A stretch of 64,000 nt of DNA from Granulicatella sp. WM01 (GCF_004570605.1 NZ_SPPB01000002.1:28044-92043), one strand, 5' to 3'; numbered from the stretch's first letter, positions 44,652-54,334 are shown. The notes: generated by a model from the letters alone, not told the origin. A program made the numbers and translations.

Positions 44652-44706
44652 ACAAATACATTTCTATTACAAAAACGTAACAAAAAATTACGAGGAGAGT
44701 ATTCTC

Positions 44707-45339
44707 ATGTCAGTCACGCTGAATCAAAAATTTCAAAAAAGACCTACACATGTGTTTGATATTTTTTTATTTATTGACCCTATTGATCCATTATGTCAAC
44801 AATGCACAAAACAGGTTATAGATGTTATTGATGCACTTGAGCAAAAAACCTATTTTCATATCGTGCCTTATCAAACATTACATACTGTTGACACTTTTTT
44901 GAAACGATATCAACTACCCACTCATGATTTATGTTTAAGAAATTCAATTTATCAACTTTCTTATTTGATTTCTTTATCATATAAAGCTGCTAATTTTCAA
45001 GGTAAGAAAAAAGCAAGGCAATTTTTAAATTACTTAACATGTTATTCTCATGATTTGTTAAATAATTCATCTGAACATATTGCTAAAGCTGCTCAATTAG
45101 CTGATTTAGATATAACTATGCTTTATGAAGATACACATTCTCAAGCAATTAAGGATTTGTATCGTAAAGATCAGTTAATGGCTAGAAAATTTTCAATTAC
45201 CTCAACTCCTAGTATGATTATTTTTAATTCTGGGCAAGATGATGGGATTTTATTAACAGATAATTTATTGAGCATAGATTTCATTCAAGATATTATTGCT
45301 AATAACTATTTTGATTTTATGAAAGTTAAACATTCTTAA
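44707..45339 (+). CDS. spxH: ClpXP adaptor SpxH (YjbH), DsbA-like
   Basis: This 210-residue thioredoxin/DsbA-fold protein opens with FDIFLFIDPIDPLCQQC, which gives a CxxC motif after the first strand, and has a helical insertion. The cis-Pro region is ITSTPSMIIF. YjbH delivers the thiol-stress regulator Spx to ClpXP. The gene follows the yjbK homologue, as in the yjbH-yjbO region of Bacillus. Sequence divergence is high, so the DsbA-family assignment is firmer than the adaptor function. Confidence 0.8.
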   Translation: MSVTLNQKFQKRPTHVFDIFLFIDPIDPLCQQCTKQVIDVIDALEQKTYFHIVPYQTLHTVDTFLKRYQLPTHDLCLRNSIYQLSYLISLSYKAANFQGKKKARQFLNYLTCYSHDLLNNSSEHIAKAAQLADLDITMLYEDTHSQAIKDLYRKDQLMARKFSITSTPSMIIFNSGQDDGILLTDNLLSIDFIQDIIANNYFDFMKVKHS

Positions 45340-45366
45340 TGTTTATATGCTAAAATAATATAAAAG

Positions 45367-45400
45367 AAATCGTGTTATTTGTTTAGTAGCACGATTTTTT
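45367..45400 (+). terminator. spxH terminator; dispersed hairpin family member
   Basis: AAATCGTG (45367-45374) pairs with CACGATTT (45390-45397) and runs into T6. Its core (AATCGTG, TAGCACGATT) matches the other dispersed hairpins. Confidence 0.75.
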
Positions 45401-45446
45401 ACTATATTTATTTTTGATGAAAAACCAACTTGTGATATGAGAACTA

Positions 45447-45562
45447 GTTAGCTTCGCTTCAACTGAAAGCACTGTTAATACCAAACATACGAGGCTATAA
45501 AAAAGAGATATGTTTAAACCTGCAAGAAATCGACATTTATAAATGAAGATTGCCTGCAGGTT
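45447..45562 (-). repeat. Two-hairpin structured element, copy B
   Basis: Read on the minus strand, the order is a hairpin with a TTTATAAA centre (45517-45562), a second hairpin (45483-45490 with 45508-45515), GTTTGGTATTAA (complement of 45475-45486) and GAAGCGAAGCTAAC. This is the same order as copy A at 29581-29710. Confidence 0.45.
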
Positions 45563-45671
45563 CGCTTATTTAAAAACTTTTTTCACTCCCTTATTATACA
45601 TCTCGTTTATTTCCAATGATTTTATCATACAAACATGCTTAAATAATGGCTAAACGACCGTAAAGAAAACC

Positions 45672-45700
45672 TTTACAAAAATATATAGATATGCTACTAT
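45672..45700 (+). promoter_or_regulatory. Promoter of the small membrane ORF
   Basis: TTTACA (45672-45677) and TACTAT (45695-45700) are exactly 17 bp apart, with an extended TGC before the -10. It predicts a leader of about 70-80 nt. Confidence 0.6.
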
Positions 45701-45771
45701 ATATTTAATAGCCATACTATTTATTTTTAATGGATGCCTATCCAATAATAAAATATTGAATTTAGCAGGGA

Positions 45772-45933
45772 GTGATACCTATCAAAGCGTTAATTTTACA
45801 TCTTTATATTATATTAGTGTTCTTTTTAATGGGGTTATTGTCCATCCTCTATGCACCACCATCACTCATTATAGTGATACTAGCTATTTTGATCACAATG
45901 ATTTATATATATAAAAAAGAAAATTTACAATGA
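45772..45933 (+). CDS. Candidate small hydrophobic membrane protein, no standard start
   Basis: An open frame ending at TGA 45931-45933 encodes 50-53 residues that are almost entirely two hydrophobic helices (around LYIILVFFLMGLLSILY and SLIIVILAILITMIYIY) separated by Ala-Pro-Pro-Ser, with a basic KK-E tail. AGGGAGTGATACC resembles a strong SD and would place translation start at ATC (45781). The only standard codon, GTG at 45772, lies inside that SD. A well-formed promoter lies upstream. It may be a real small protein with a rare start, or a gene whose ATG was lost. The family is not recognised. Confidence 0.45.
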   Translation: MIPIKALILHLYIILVFFLMGLLSILYAPPSLIIVILAILITMIYIYKKENLQ

Positions 45934-46208
45934 TTTTTGTATCAAAGTGAATATTTGACTTACTGTATTAGCCATACAAGTTTAAGTATTGTTAAAATGA
46001 TGTAAGATATAAAATAGAAAGTCAAAAGCTAATACGTCACTATATCTAACACTCATACACAAATTACTATTTCTAGCTAAAAAAACTTATAGTCAATCTA
46101 TTATTTCGACTTATAAACAAAATAAATCACAAACCTATACATACTACTCTTACACTCAATACTATATGTTATAAGCTAGTTATTGAAATTCAAAAAATAA
46201 GATTACTA
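45934..46208. other. Non-coding gap before the ddl terminator
   Basis: AT-rich, with no supported gene or RNA motif. Confidence 0.4.
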
Positions 46209-46255
46209 AAAAAGCTTTAAATCAGGTCGTTCTTCCCTTGATTTAAAGCTTTTTA
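46208..46255 (-). terminator. ddl terminator
   Basis: AAAAAGCTTTAAATCA pairs with TTGATTTAAAGCTTTTT around a short C/T-rich loop. A T run follows in both directions. Confidence 0.8.
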
Positions 46256-46335
46256 TAATCTGTTTATATCACATCATTGAAAAATTTAAATTTTTTCAAC
46301 CTCATGTTATCTATTCTTTTTTTAGACTTTATAAA

Positions 46336-47394
46336 TTATTTATTTACTTGTTGATACAATGCTTTTTCATTATGTCTTTCTTTAGCACATTGAATTAAAT
46401 GCTCAATTAATTCTGAATAGGATACACCTGTTTTATCCCATAGTAATGGATACATACTATATTGTGTAAATCCAGGTAAAGTATTCACTTCATTAATGTA
46501 CACCTGATTATCTTGCGTTAAAAAGAAATCACAGCGTGTTAATCCTGAAATATCTAAGGCTTCAACTGCACGTATAGCATATTGTTGAAGTATCTGACTA
46601 ATTTCCTCTGAAATCTGTGCTGGAATTTGTAATGTCGCTTGATTATTTTCATATTTTTCCTCAAAATCATAAAAATCAACAACTTTTACAACTTCTCCAA
46701 CAACCGACGCACGCATATTTGGATACCCTAGTACACCAACCTCTAATTCACGTGCTTGTTGCACTCCAGTTTCAACAAGTACTCGTCTATCGAAACTTAA
46801 TGCTTTTTCAATAGCTTTGGATAGCTCGTCTGGTTGATTAACTTTTGATACCCCTACACTAGAACCCATATTCGCTGGTTTAACAAACAATGGATAGTGG
46901 AGTTTTTCTTGACATTCCTTTAAAATCTGTGCAGAATGCTTTTCCCACTTATGTTTAACAATAGCAACATAAGGGACTTGTGGCAAGCCTTCTTGAGCAA
47001 AGATTTTTTTTGACATAATTTTATCCATTCCACAAGCACTTGCCAGTACACCCGCACCTACATAAGGGATATCCAACATTTCAAATAGACCTTGAATTGT
47101 CCCATCTTCTCCATTTGGACCATGCAACAAAGGAAATACAATTGCATTTTCCTCTTTAATAACCGTAGGTAAAACAACTGTTGCATTGTCTGTATTTAAA
47201 AACAATACATCATCATGTATGTCACTACTTTGATGTAGCACCTCACCTGATAGCCATGTACCCTGTTTTGAAATATAAATAGGTTGTACGCAATATTTTT
47301 GAAAATTAATATGCTTAATAACATTTGACGCTGTCAATATTGAAATATCATGCTCAGCACTTTTTCCACCAAAAATTAAAAATATTTTTTCCAT
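46336..47394 (-). CDS. ddl: D-alanine--D-alanine ligase
   Basis: This 352-residue ATP-grasp ligase makes the D-Ala-D-Ala dipeptide for peptidoglycan. Motifs are GGKSAEHDISI, LLHGPNGEDGTIQG, KPANMGSSVGVSK and the C-terminal NEVNTLPGFT. In the specificity loop DFYDFEEKY, the Tyr after Lys is the residue type associated with D-Ala-D-Ala; ligases making D-Ala-D-lactate have Phe there. So glycopeptide-sensitive precursors are predicted. It stands alone without murF, 15 nt after srtA on the same strand. Confidence 0.93.
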   Translation of the reverse strand: MEKIFLIFGGKSAEHDISILTASNVIKHINFQKYCVQPIYISKQGTWLSGEVLHQSSDIHDDVLFLNTDNATVVLPTVIKEENAIVFPLLHGPNGEDGTIQGLFEMLDIPYVGAGVLASACGMDKIMSKKIFAQEGLPQVPYVAIVKHKWEKHSAQILKECQEKLHYPLFVKPANMGSSVGVSKVNQPDELSKAIEKALSFDRRVLVETGVQQARELEVGVLGYPNMRASVVGEVVKVVDFYDFEEKYENNQATLQIPAQISEEISQILQQYAIRAVEALDISGLTRCDFFLTQDNQVYINEVNTLPGFTQYSMYPLLWDKTGVSYSELIEHLIQCAKERHNEKALYQQVNK

Positions 47395-47408
47395 ATTATC
47401 CTACCTTA

Positions 47409-48176
47409 CTACACTTGACGGCCATTTTTCATAATTTGGAAAGCTTCTAAAGCTTCCTTAGGTGCATTTTCCGTTGAATAAGTTGCAGATAGACGGCCTC
47501 GAACAGCTAAACGATTAATCGCATTCCCATCTTCACATGTGATTAATGTGATAATTTTATCATCTTTCACATCATCAACTAGATCCACATGCGTTGCCGG
47601 TACAATTTCATACCAATATACATCATATACATACACATTTTTTAAATCTGTAATATATATTTTTGCACCTGTTGATATGCGATGTAATGGTGTAAATAAT
47701 AATTTTCCACCACCATAAGAACTATAATGACTTGCTAATGTGTAGTTTCCTTGCCCCATTACTTGATCTGGGCGAAGTGTTCCTGCACCAACTGTCATGT
47801 TCAAATCACTTACACCTTTAGCAATGGTTAAATTAATTTCTACTGATGGAATGGCAATTTCTCCAATAGACTTCACTTGAGAACTGTCTATGTTTGCCTC
47901 TAAAACACTTTGCAAACTTAACGCATGTAAAGATTCAAAATCAAAGTTTGCTTCTTGAGCGTTGTTCTGTTCGATTTCTTGAGCAGTTACAGTTTTTGCA
48001 ACAGCTTCATGAGAAGCGATTTTCATGCTCAATAAATAATCTCTAATAGGTTGTTGGAAAATTAGTACAACACCCACTACCACTAATAAACATGCGATAA
48101 TATTTAAAAAAATATATCCTTTTTTTCGTTTTTGTTTTTTCTTATCTACTTGTTGATGATATCCTCTTTTTCTCAT
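47409..48176 (-). CDS. srtA: Class A sortase
   Basis: This 255-residue transpeptidase has a basic cytoplasmic N terminus, a single membrane anchor (about residues 21-40) and an extracellular beta-barrel. The catalytic triad is visible: His150 in LASHYSS, Cys214 in ITLITCEDGN and Arg222 in NRLAVRG. It attaches LPxTG-type surface proteins to the cell wall. No LPxTG substrate gene is nearby, consistent with a general housekeeping sortase. It is preceded by GGAGG and lies 14 nt after trxB. Confidence 0.92.
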   Translation of the reverse strand: MRKRGYHQQVDKKKQKRKKGYIFLNIIACLLVVVGVVLIFQQPIRDYLLSMKIASHEAVAKTVTAQEIEQNNAQEANFDFESLHALSLQSVLEANIDSSQVKSIGEIAIPSVEINLTIAKGVSDLNMTVGAGTLRPDQVMGQGNYTLASHYSSYGGGKLLFTPLHRISTGAKIYITDLKNVYVYDVYWYEIVPATHVDLVDDVKDDKIITLITCEDGNAINRLAVRGRLSATYSTENAPKEALEAFQIMKNGRQV

Positions 48177-48190
48177 GGGACCTCCAATAA

Positions 48191-49129
48191 TTACTCATGT
48201 ATTTGTTCTTTTAATTGTTCAACATAATGATACACTTCTTGACCTGCTTGCCCACCATCTCCTACGGCAGTCACAACTTGTCTTAATGTTTTAGCACGAA
48301 CATCGCCCACAGCAAATATTCCCGGAATAGTTGTTTGCATTTTCTCATTGGTTACAATCCAACCCTCTTCATCTGTAATATTTAAATGTTTAAACGCTTG
48401 AGTATTTGGCAATGTTCCAACATAAATAAACACACCTCTAGCATCAATCTGTTGGATTTGTCCAGTTTTTACATTTTTTATAGTAACTCCCTTTACAACA
48501 TTATCTTCTCCAATAATTTCCTTGACAACACTATCCCAAATAAAGTTTAACTTCTCATTTTTAAATGCTCTATCCTGCAAAATTTTTTGTGCTCTTAATT
48601 GATCACGACGATGAATAATAGTTACTTCTTTAGCAAATTGTGTTAAGTATGTACCTTCTTCTACAGCAGAATCTCCACCGCCCACAACAACTAATTTCTC
48701 ATTTTTAAAAAATGCTCCGTCACACACTGCACAATAACTTACACCACGTCCATTATACTGTTCTTCCCCAAGAACATTTAATTTTCGGTGGTGAGCACCT
48801 GTTGCAATGACAATAGCAAAGGCTGAATATACTTTTTCGCCTACATGAACATGCTTAATATGTCCATCAAGTTGAATATCGTTGACATCCCCATAAGCAT
48901 ATTCTGCACCAAATTGCATAGCTCCTTCATACATCTTATTGGCTAATTCTGGTCCTAACACAGACGAAAAACCAGGATAGTTTTCGATTTCAGATGTGTT
49001 TAACATTTCTCCTCCAGGTATACCACGTTCTAATAATAACGTTGATAAATTAGCACGAGAGGCATACAAAGTTGCCGCCATTCCTGCAGGTCCTGCTCCT
49101 ATAATAATCACATCATATACTTTTTCCAT
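48191..49129 (-). CDS. trxB: Thioredoxin reductase
   Basis: This protein of about 312 residues reduces thioredoxin with NADPH. The FAD site is GAGPAGMAATLYA, the redox disulfide is CAVC in SYCAVCDGAFF, the NADPH site is GGGDSAVEE, and the C-terminal FAD motif is IFAVGDVR. I use the ATG at 49129; the GTG at 49138 lies on the galU stop codon. It is the last gene of the hprK-lgt-gpsA-galU-trxB cluster, with srtA following. Confidence 0.93.
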   Translation of the reverse strand: MEKVYDVIIIGAGPAGMAATLYASRANLSTLLLERGIPGGEMLNTSEIENYPGFSSVLGPELANKMYEGAMQFGAEYAYGDVNDIQLDGHIKHVHVGEKVYSAFAIVIATGAHHRKLNVLGEEQYNGRGVSYCAVCDGAFFKNEKLVVVGGGDSAVEEGTYLTQFAKEVTIIHRRDQLRAQKILQDRAFKNEKLNFIWDSVVKEIIGEDNVVKGVTIKNVKTGQIQQIDARGVFIYVGTLPNTQAFKHLNITDEEGWIVTNEKMQTTIPGIFAVGDVRAKTLRQVVTAVGDGGQAGQEVYHYVEQLKEQIHE

Positions 49130-49137
49130 ACTTATCA

Positions 49138-50025
49138 CTACTCTTTTTCTAATTTTTTAGCTAAATCAATAATGTATTGTTTCAAGCCCTCTTTTACTTC
49201 AGGATGTTCTAATCCGTATTGAATATTTGTTGTAATTAACCCTAATTTATTTCCTGTATCGTAACGAACACCACGGAAAGTCTTAGCAAAGACACGTTGC
49301 GTCCTATTTAATTGATCAATAGCATCAGTTAATTGAATTTCGCCACCAACACCTGGTTCCAAATTTTCTAAAATACTAAAAATATCTGGTGTCAGTAAAT
49401 AACGTCCAATAATGGCCAAATTACTTGGAGCATCTTCTGGTTTAGGCTTTTCTACAAATTTTTTCACATTATATAACCCTTCTTCAAGCTGACTATCAAC
49501 GTCAATAATGCCATAGCTGCTTGTTTGACTAGGCTCTACTTCCATAACGGCAATTTGTGATGTATTTGTTTTATAATAACTGTCAATTAATTGTTTAGAT
49601 AATGGAGTAGTATCTGACATAATATCATCACCTAACAACACCACAAATGGCTCGTTCCCAACAAATGCTTTTGCTTGTAAGACAGCATCTCCCAATCCTT
49701 TTGGATAGGGCTGACGGACAAAATAAATCTTTGCTCCAAAATTATCCTCAACTAATTTCAATAAATCAAGTTTTCCTTTTTCACGTAAAGTAGCTTCCAA
49801 TTCAATATTAGCATCAAAATGATCTTCAATTGGACGCTTACCTTTACCTGTAATAATTAAAATTTCTTCAATTCCTGATGCAACTGCTTCTTCAACAATA
49901 AGTTGAATAGTTGGCTTATCAACAATTGGCATCATTTCTTTAGCCATTGCTTTTGTTGCTGGTAACAATCTAGTTCCTGAACCAGCAGCTGGTATAATCG
50001 CTTTTTTTACTTTATTTGTTCTCAT
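49138..50025 (-). CDS. galU: UTP--glucose-1-phosphate uridylyltransferase
   Basis: This protein of about 295 residues makes UDP-glucose for wall teichoic acid, glycolipid and capsule precursors. The nucleotide-binding signature [23 protein letters not shown] and the uridine-binding [18 protein letters not shown] region are present. The ATG at 50025 follows TGAGG; a start four codons upstream would leave no SD. The stop abuts trxB. Confidence 0.93.
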   Translation of the reverse strand: MRTNKVKKAIIPAAGSGTRLLPATKAMAKEMMPIVDKPTIQLIVEEAVASGIEEILIITGKGKRPIEDHFDANIELEATLREKGKLDLLKLVEDNFGAKIYFVRQPYPKGLGDAVLQAKAFVGNEPFVVLLGDDIMSDTTPLSKQLIDSYYKTNTSQIAVMEVEPSQTSSYGIIDVDSQLEEGLYNVKKFVEKPKPEDAPSNLAIIGRYLLTPDIFSILENLEPGVGGEIQLTDAIDQLNRTQRVFAKTFRGVRYDTGNKLGLITTNIQYGLEHPEVKEGLKQYIIDLAKKLEKE

Positions 50026-50043
50026 ATTTTTCCTCATCTAATT

Positions 50044-51045
50044 TTATTCAGATTTTCCATCCCTTGTCATCAATGATAAAACTGCTGACTTTGGTGTTTG
50101 ACCTTGATAAAGCACATCATAAATAGCTGTTGTAATTGGCATATCAATACCTTTTTCTTGTGCTAATTCATACGCCACTTTAGTTGTCCAATACCCCTCA
50201 ACCGCCATGTTTATGTCTTTTAAGGCTTCTTGAGTTGATCTTCCTTGCCCTAATAAATAGCCAAATCTCCAATTTCTAGAATGTACGCTTGTACACGTTA
50301 CAATCAAATCACCAACTCCACTTAATCCACTAAATGTAGATGCTTTAGCGCCACACGCTACACCAAAGCGTGATAATTCTGTTAATCCTCTTGTGACTAA
50401 AGCAGCTTTGGCGTTATCCCCATAACCTAATCCATGCAGAATACCTGCTCCTACAGCAATCACATTTTTTAAAGCCGCCCCTAATTCAACACCTATAACA
50501 TCTGTATTCGTGTAAACCCTAAAATAATGGTTCATAAATAACTGTTGAACATATTTAGCCGATTCTTCACACTCACAAGCTGCAGTAATCGAGGTTAAGT
50601 CATGTCTTGCCACTTCTTCTGCATGACTTGGACCAGATAATACAATAATGTCTTGATAAGAAGATGCTGGAAATTCAGTCTTTAAAATTTGCGATATTCT
50701 TTCATGTGTTTCTTGCTCTAATCCTTTAGAGGCATGAATAATATACGGCTTATGATTTAATAAAGAAACCACTTTTTGAGCCACTTCACGAATGGCACTA
50801 GTCGGCACTGCAAACAATATAGCATCACATTTGTTTAGTGCCTCTTCCAACTCCAAAGTTGCCTTCAAGCGTTTTGGTAAGACAATATGCGGTAAATAGT
50901 GTTTGTTTACATGTTGCTCATTAATGTGATTAATCACATTTGCATGATTTCCCCATAAACAAACTTCATGTCCATTCTCTACTAAAGTCATTGCCAAAGC
51001 ACTGCCCCATGATCCTGCACCTAATACTGCAATGTTTTGTTTCAT
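50044..51045 (-). CDS. gpsA: Glycerol-3-phosphate dehydrogenase [NAD(P)+]
   Basis: This protein of about 333 residues makes sn-glycerol 3-phosphate for phospholipids. The Rossmann motif is AVLGAGSWGSALA, catalytic Lys is in GAALKNVIAVGAGI, and the C-terminal GLSGVGDLIVTCTS motif is family specific. The ATG at 51045 has GAGGAG 6 nt upstream, while the GTG two codons earlier lies too close to it. It sits in the middle of the hprK cluster. Confidence 0.94.
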   Translation of the reverse strand: MKQNIAVLGAGSWGSALAMTLVENGHEVCLWGNHANVINHINEQHVNKHYLPHIVLPKRLKATLELEEALNKCDAILFAVPTSAIREVAQKVVSLLNHKPYIIHASKGLEQETHERISQILKTEFPASSYQDIIVLSGPSHAEEVARHDLTSITAACECEESAKYVQQLFMNHYFRVYTNTDVIGVELGAALKNVIAVGAGILHGLGYGDNAKAALVTRGLTELSRFGVACGAKASTFSGLSGVGDLIVTCTSVHSRNWRFGYLLGQGRSTQEALKDINMAVEGYWTTKVAYELAQEKGIDMPITTAIYDVLYQGQTPKSAVLSLMTRDGKSE

Positions 51046-51062
51046 GATCACTCCTCAGTTCT

Positions 51063-51872
51063 CTACTTTTTTTCATACATAAATTCACTATAGTTTCCTA
51101 TTGTCTGCTTTTTATGACGGTACACGTATATTATAACAGATGCCATAATTAAGACAAGAGAGAGTGCTTGAGATACTCTAATTGAACCTAACCATAAACT
51201 ATCTGAACGCATACCTTCTACAAAGAAACGTTCTATCCCATACCATATAATATAAAATAGTGTAATATCTCCAATTTTTAATGTTTTTACTTTATGTCTA
51301 AGAACCATTAATAAAATAAATCCAATGATACTTAATACTGACTCGTATAAAAATGTAGGTTGATAATACTTTCCGTTAATATGCATTTGATTGATAATAA
51401 AATCTGGAATAAACAGCTGAGTTAAATGCTCACGACTCACTTCTGCACCGAATGCCTCTTGATTGACAAAATTTCCCCATCTTCCAATGGCTTGTGCTAA
51501 TAAAACGGTAGGCGTAATAATATCTAGTGTTACCCAACTTGACACATTAAATTTCTTGGAATACCAATATACAACACCAATTCCAGCTAGCAAACCTCCA
51601 TATATGGCCAAACCACCTTCCCAAATTTTAAAAACAGACAATAAGTCAGATTTAAAACGGTCAAATTCAAACGCAACATAGTACGCACGTGCACCGATAA
51701 TGCCTATTGGCAAAGCATACATCAATAAATCATAAATATAGTCTTTTGGAAATTTTTTCCTTAATGCCTCACGATTGGATAAAAAAGCAGCTAGTAAAGC
51801 TCCAGTCATAATGATAACAGCATACCATTTAATCGAAAATTGCCCTATTTTAATAAAATCTGGATTAATCAT
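51063..51872 (-). CDS. lgt: Prolipoprotein diacylglyceryl transferase
   Basis: This 269-residue membrane enzyme adds diacylglycerol to the lipobox cysteine of prolipoproteins, including the two lipoproteins encoded in this window. About seven helices are present, with the Lgt signature GRWGNFVNQEAFG around residue 135, IIGARAYYV, and the GGLAIYGGLL segment. It directly follows hprK. Confidence 0.95.
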   Translation of the reverse strand: MINPDFIKIGQFSIKWYAVIIMTGALLAAFLSNREALRKKFPKDYIYDLLMYALPIGIIGARAYYVAFEFDRFKSDLLSVFKIWEGGLAIYGGLLAGIGVVYWYSKKFNVSSWVTLDIITPTVLLAQAIGRWGNFVNQEAFGAEVSREHLTQLFIPDFIINQMHINGKYYQPTFLYESVLSIIGFILLMVLRHKVKTLKIGDITLFYIIWYGIERFFVEGMRSDSLWLGSIRVSQALSLVLIMASVIIYVYRHKKQTIGNYSEFMYEKK

Positions 51873-51875
51873 ATA

Positions 51876-52811
51876 TTAACTCTCCTTTTGTGAATTTTCC
51901 GCAATCAATTTTGATAAATTTTGTTCAAAAACACGTGTTGCATCAAATCCCATATTTTTAGCACGGTGATTTTTGGTTGCCACTTCAATGATATTAGCAA
52001 TATTTCTTCCTAATTTAACTGGAATAACAAAACGTGGAATATTAACATCTAAAATTTGAATAGTTTCATACGTGTTGCCTAAACGATCAAATGTTTTTTC
52101 ACTATTCCATAATTCTAAATGAATAATCATATCTAAACGTTTGGTATCTCGCACTGTTCCAACGCCAAACAAATTCATCACATCAATAATACCAATTCCC
52201 CTTACTTCTAATAAATTTTTCAAGATTGCAGGAGATTCTCCAATTAATGTTAATTCATCTAGCTGATAAAACTCTACCCTATCATCTGCTACCAGTAAAT
52301 GCCCTTTTTGAATTAAATCTAAAGCAACTTCACTTTTTCCTACACCACTATCACCAGTAATTAAAACACCTGTTCCAAAAACATCTAAAAATACACCATG
52401 TATAGATAAACGTTCCGCTAATTTATGCTCTAAAAAATTAGTCACATTACTTATTACACTGGTTGTTTTCGAATAGGCCTGCAATAAGGGAATCCCCGCT
52501 TTTATTGCCTTCTCAACAAAAATTTGTGGTACATCTAGCCCACGTGAAAAAATAAATGCAGGAACAAGTGGACTACATAATCGTTCAACAACTTCATCTG
52601 CTTTTTCAGAATTCATTTGTGCAATAAATGAAATTTCTGTCTTTCCAAACACTTGAATACGTTTTTCATCATAAAAATTAAAATAACCTGTTAATTCTAC
52701 TCCTGGACGAGATAGTTCACTTGTATATACTTGTTTATGCAAAAATTCTTCACCGAATAATACTTTAATCCGTAATTTATCAACTAATTCACTAACGCTT
52801 ACTTTCGACAT
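51876..52811 (-). CDS. hprK: HPr kinase/phosphorylase
   Basis: This 311-residue enzyme phosphorylates and dephosphorylates HPr at Ser46, controlling carbon catabolite repression with CcpA. The C-terminal catalytic domain has P-loop GDSGVGKSEVAL, the Asp of ADDRVEF and the signature LLEVRGIGIIDVMNLFG. The ATG has AGGAGG 5 nt upstream. It is the first gene of the hprK-lgt-gpsA-galU-trxB cluster. Confidence 0.95.
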   Translation of the reverse strand: MSKVSVSELVDKLRIKVLFGEEFLHKQVYTSELSRPGVELTGYFNFYDEKRIQVFGKTEISFIAQMNSEKADEVVERLCSPLVPAFIFSRGLDVPQIFVEKAIKAGIPLLQAYSKTTSVISNVTNFLEHKLAERLSIHGVFLDVFGTGVLITGDSGVGKSEVALDLIQKGHLLVADDRVEFYQLDELTLIGESPAILKNLLEVRGIGIIDVMNLFGVGTVRDTKRLDMIIHLELWNSEKTFDRLGNTYETIQILDVNIPRFVIPVKLGRNIANIIEVATKNHRAKNMGFDATRVFEQNLSKLIAENSQKES

Positions 52812-52839
52812 AACTTCCTCCTACAAATCATTTGCCTTT

Positions 52840-52868
52840 ATCATACCATTTTTATAGAAGATGTGAAA
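52840..52868 (-). promoter_or_regulatory. hprK promoter
   Basis: On the minus strand, TTTCAC (52863-52868) and TATGAT (52840-52845) are exactly 17 bp apart, with an extended TGG before the -10. Confidence 0.6.
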
Positions 52869-53280
52869 GGCAGAAACTTTATTTAACTATTTGTCTATCA
52901 TCTTCAAAGCTATTCATTTTGTGCTGCATCTAAGTGTATTTAACACTATTACATTATATATACTTTTTACTGTTTTCACAGATATTTAAAACCATCTTAT
53001 TAACTAAGATTATGATTAATGTTATTGATTTTTCTTAGTGATTGATTACATTTATTACAATTATGTATTTATCTTTTTATTAACATGTATATTGTTAATT
53101 TTTTAGTTATACAGATAGAAAAGCACTACTATTAATTACGTACCGATTTTTCCTATTTCAATAGCTATATTTTCTCTATAAAAAAACACTTTCGTCAAAT
53201 TATATTAGTAAAGAAATAGATTTTTAGATAAATGTAATTGTATTAGTAAGCACTTTTTATTCACTAATGCAGTTACGCTA
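52869..53280. other. Non-coding AT-rich gap
   Basis: About 410 bp without a supported gene, between the hprK promoter and the htpX terminator. Confidence 0.4.
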
Positions 53281-53326
53281 AAAATGCCGTGTTAGCAAAC
53301 AGGAAAGTTTGTTAACACGGCATTTT
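53281..53326. terminator. htpX terminator; dispersed hairpin family member
   Basis: The 20-bp arms (53281-53300 and 53307-53326) have one mismatch and a 6-nt loop. The core CCGTGTTAGCAAAC matches the family seen at 3611, 5654 and 45367. It ends in TTTT and begins with AAAA, so it could work on either strand. Confidence 0.75.
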
Positions 53327-53427
53327 ATGTCACATTCAGTGACCTCAATATTTACAATTTATAAAAATATCTTATTAAATTAAAAAATTGATATAACTCT
53401 CTAACTCAAAATATCCTTTTCTATATA

Positions 53428-54321
53428 TTACATATTTTCTAAACGATGAATACGATTTTTAGTTGTTGGACGTGTTGAAAATAATGAATCTCTTTCCACT
53501 TTTTTAAAAGGGTCTGCAATATATAATGTTGCACTTTGTGCATTGGCTTTTTGCATAGCAGGTGATTCAGAAATTTTAAGTAAAGCCGAAATTAAACCTT
53601 GAGGATTTCTCGTAAATGATACCGCAGTCGCATCAGCTAAATATTCACGATTACGTGAAAGTGAGTATTGTAAAATGATTGACATGAAAGGCCCTAAAAC
53701 AATTGCAATAAGAGAAAGAATCATCAATATTGCACTAATTGTACTCTTATCATCTTGTTTAGATGACTGATGTTTACTTTCATTCCAAGGAAGTCTTACA
53801 CTCAACTGAACCAATGCTGCAATAGCTGCTCCTAAGGCAATAGCAATAGTTTGTAAACGCACATCATAATTTTTAATATGAGCAAACTCATGTGCCATAA
53901 CGCCCTCTAATTCTTCACGATTTAATCGTTCTAATAATCCTGTTGTTACCGCAACTGCTGCCTTTTCAGGAGATATTCCTGTTGCAAACGCATTTGGTGA
54001 TTTATCTTGAATAACATAAATCTTAGGCATAGGTACTTTGGCAACCATTGCCATATCTTCAACAATATTCCATAACATCGGATAATTTTGCTTAGATGTA
54101 ACTTCAGTAGCATGATTTAAACGCATAACCATAGAAGTTGATTGAGATAGCATCATACTAATATACACTACACCAATGATAATTGCTAGCATTAGACCAT
54201 ATAAAGAATTTCCTAATGCCATGACACCAATTCCCCAACCAATTAATGTATATAATACAAAATACATCATTACAACTATAACTGTTTTTTGTTTATTTTT
54301 CTCAATTTGTTGATGTAACAT
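53428..54321 (-). CDS. htpX: Membrane zinc metalloprotease HtpX
   Basis: This 297-residue membrane protease of the M48 family has two N-terminal helices, zinc motif HEFAH in EGVMAHEFAHIKN, two further helices around residues 155-175 and 195-215, and the third ligand Glu in SRNREYLADATAV. It takes part in membrane-protein quality control. It forms an operon with lemA (13-nt gap), a common pairing in Lactobacillales. Confidence 0.94.
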   Translation of the reverse strand: MLHQQIEKNKQKTVIVVMMYFVLYTLIGWGIGVMALGNSLYGLMLAIIIGVVYISMMLSQSTSMVMRLNHATEVTSKQNYPMLWNIVEDMAMVAKVPMPKIYVIQDKSPNAFATGISPEKAAVAVTTGLLERLNREELEGVMAHEFAHIKNYDVRLQTIAIALGAAIAALVQLSVRLPWNESKHQSSKQDDKSTISAILMILSLIAIVLGPFMSIILQYSLSRNREYLADATAVSFTRNPQGLISALLKISESPAMQKANAQSATLYIADPFKKVERDSLFSTRPTTKNRIHRLENM

Positions 54322-54334
54322 ATGCGCTCCTCAA

